DNA of 7,344 bases from an uncultured Eubacteriales bacterium (GTDB lineage Bacteria; Bacillota; Clostridia; Oscillospirales; CAG-382). Below, piece after piece: positions 6,316-7,344 of the stretch. Under the pieces are notes generated by a model. The model saw nothing but the letters and a program-made list of their open reading frames with translations, was not told the origin of the DNA and ran no database searches. The number at the start of each line of letters is the position of its first letter. Positions within the stretch are counted from its first letter, which is position 1. A program made the translations under genes and the position numbers. The stretch covers positions 1 to 7,344 of the forward strand of contig CAKSCN010000127.1 in NCBI GenBank assembly GCA_934444485.1. The letters are read 5' to 3'.

Positions 6316-6334
6316 ACTGCGTTCTTTGCGCAGT
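6316..6334 (+). other. Second hairpin, ACTGCG/CGCAGT
   Basis: ACTGCG (6316–6321) and CGCAGT (6329–6334) form a 6-bp stem with a 7-base loop directly after the previous hairpin. The same ACTGCG recurs at 6449–6454 in the leader of the next gene, so alternative pairing is possible. Confidence 0.4.
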
Positions 6335-6349
6335 GAATACGTTTGACGT

Positions 6350-6388
6350 GGGGAGGGCTGCCGAGTGACAGACTCCCCTGCTCTTTTT
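6350..6388 (+). terminator. Probable intrinsic terminator between acpP and the cysteine desulfurase gene
   Basis: GGGGAG (6350–6355) pairs with CTCCCC (6373–6378). A minor CTG/CAG pairing lies inside the 17-base loop. A T-rich tail (6382–6388, with five consecutive T) follows after a few bases. The long loop and the gap before the T run make it a moderate rather than ideal terminator. Confidence 0.5.
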
Positions 6389-6418
6389 GATATTGACGCA
6401 GAGCAATAACGCCTGCGC

Positions 6419-6427
6419 TGATATATA
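6419..6427 (+). promoter_or_regulatory. Possible extended -10 promoter for the cysteine desulfurase gene
   Basis: TG-A-TATATA resembles an extended -10 element and lies after the terminator-like structure. The only good -35-like box, TTGACG (6393–6398), is 23 bases away and too far. Treat this as a weak candidate. Confidence 0.25.
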
Positions 6428-6442
6428 CAAATTACATTTTAC

Positions 6443-6475
6443 GTACAGACTGCGGCTTTTCCCCGCTTTGTGTAC
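6443..6475 (+). other. Leader hairpin upstream of the cysteine desulfurase ribosome binding site
   Basis: GTACA (6443–6447) pairs with TGTAC (6471–6475), and GCGG (6452–6455) with CCGC (6463–6466). The symmetric 4 x 4 internal loop is GACT opposite TTTG. The structure ends about 10 bases before the ribosome binding site AAAAGGAG (6484–6491). It could influence translation or be an operator with dyad symmetry. Confidence 0.4.
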
Positions 6476-6498
6476 AAGGAAAGAAAAGGAGAAAAATC

Positions 6499-7344
6499 AT
6501 GGAAAAAAGAACGGTCTACGCCGACAACGCCGCAACCACAAGGGTAAGCCCCGAGGTTGTCGCGGCAATGCTTCCGTACTTCACCGAAGTGTACGGAAAC
6601 CCTTCAAGTCTTCATACCGTGGGTCAGGTTGCAAAGGAAGCGCTTGACGCCTCGAGAAAGAAAATCGCCGATATTCTCGGCTGTGCGCCCGAGGAAATAT
6701 TCTTCACCTCCTGCGGCACAGAATCGGACAACTGGGCAATTAAGGGTACTGTCGGTGCAAAGATTAAAAACGGTAAGAAGCACATCATCACGACCAAAAT
6801 CGAGCATCATGCGGTACTTCATACCTGCGAGGCGCTTGCAAAGCAGGGCTGCGAGGTTACGTATCTTGACGTTGACAAGTACGGCAAGGTAAATCCCGAC
6901 GACGTCGAAAAGGCTATACGCCCGGACACGGCGATTGTTGCGGTCATGTACGCAAACAACGAGGTAGGCACAATTGAGCCTATCAAGGAGATTGCGGATA
7001 TTTGCCATGCTCACGGAGTGACATTCTTCACGGATGCCGTTCAGGCGGCAGGTGCGCTCCCTATAAACGTGAAAGAAATAGGTTGTGATTTGCTTTCGGC
7101 ATCGGGTCACAAGATTCATGCCCCCAAGGGCATAGGTATTCTATACGTAAAGAAAGGCACTCGCCTTGCAAATCTCATCGACGGCGGCGGTCAGGAGCGT
7201 TCCAAGCGTTCGGGCACCGAAAACATTCCGGAAATCGTGGGACTTGCGAAGGCATTCGAGCTTTCACGTGAGAATATGAAGAACAACGATGCGCTTATTG
7301 CCAAGAGGGATCGTTTGATTAAAGAGATTCTTACTATTCCGGAT
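6499..7344 (+). CDS. Cysteine desulfurase, NifS/IscS family (3' end off the right edge)
   Basis: The first 282 codons of a class V, PLP-dependent cysteine desulfurase are present. It converts L-cysteine to alanine and passes the sulfur as an enzyme persulfide to iron–sulfur cluster assembly and tRNA thiolation. Visible motifs are YADNAATT (7–14), YGNPSSLH (32–39), SCGTESDN (71–78), IEHHAV (101–106) with the PLP-stacking His104, YANNEVGTIEPI (151–162), FTDAVQAAG (177–185) with Asp179 and Gln182, SASGHK (200–205) with Lys205 as the Schiff-base lysine, and RSGTEN (237–242). Numbering is one off E. coli IscS. The catalytic cysteine, near residue 325–330, lies outside the window. AAAAGGAG (6484–6491) precedes the ATG. 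No iscR-like regulator precedes it here; whether nifU/iscU or mnmA follows cannot be seen, so I give no symbol. Confidence 0.96.
   Translation, partial: MEKRTVYADNAATTRVSPEVVAAMLPYFTEVYGNPSSLHTVGQVAKEALDASRKKIADILGCAPEEIFFTSCGTESDNWAIKGTVGAKIKNGKKHIITTKIEHHAVLHTCEALAKQGCEVTYLDVDKYGKVNPDDVEKAIRPDTAIVAVMYANNEVGTIEPIKEIADICHAHGVTFFTDAVQAAGALPINVKEIGCDLLSASGHKIHAPKGIGILYVKKGTRLANLIDGGGQERSKRSGTENIPEIVGLAKAFELSRENMKNNDALIAKRDRLIKEILTIPD

Noticed and set aside
6604..7119. A 171-codon minus-strand open frame inside the cysteine desulfurase gene
   Set aside because: The plus strand carries every NifS/IscS motif in the same interval. The antisense translation is unrecognisable.

Overview
The window looks like an ordinary chromosomal stretch from a low-to-mid GC Gram-positive bacterium of the class Clostridia, probably a gut or anaerobic lineage near Oscillospiraceae. 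The evidence is strong GGAGG-type ribosome binding sites, near-consensus sigma-A promoters, a methyltransferase next to rsmI as in the Bacillus yabB–yabC cluster, and a large surface-anchored glycosyl-hydrolase-like protein of a kind common in Firmicutes. I see no insertion sequence, phage gene, CRISPR array, tRNA or rRNA.

Layout. The left third (1–2491) is one long minus-strand gene that runs off the left edge. It encodes a membrane-anchored GHL10-family (YngK/DigH-like) cell-wall protein: an N-terminal membrane anchor, a GHL10 barrel, then beta-rich modules ending in what looks like an AMIN-type segment. The next domain, outside the window, may be an amidase. A 292-bp divergent intergenic region (2492–2783) carries a good promoter in each direction, a 12-bp perfect palindrome over the minus-strand -35 box, and further dyads. 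On the plus strand follow a MATE-family efflux transporter (2784–4175), a TrmN6/YabB-type tRNA adenine methyltransferase (4239–4997) and the 16S rRNA methyltransferase rsmI (4990–5883). The last two overlap by 8 bases, and rsmI starts at TTG. These three genes may share the promoter ahead of the MATE gene.

A perfect TTGACA-17-TATAAT promoter (5905–5933) then drives a single acyl carrier protein gene (6057–6284) with a structured leader of about 116 nt. After it comes about 215 nt of hairpin-rich DNA with one terminator-like structure, followed by the first 282 codons of a NifS/IscS-type cysteine desulfurase (6499 to the right edge).

The genes are mostly housekeeping: envelope remodelling, efflux, translation-apparatus methylation, fatty-acid carrier, and sulfur mobilisation. 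I found no clear undescribed system. The points most worth checking are the possible two-activity peptidoglycan enzyme at the left edge, the structured acpP leader behind a perfect-consensus promoter, and the hairpin cluster with repeated CTGCG/CGCAG motifs before the cysteine desulfurase.
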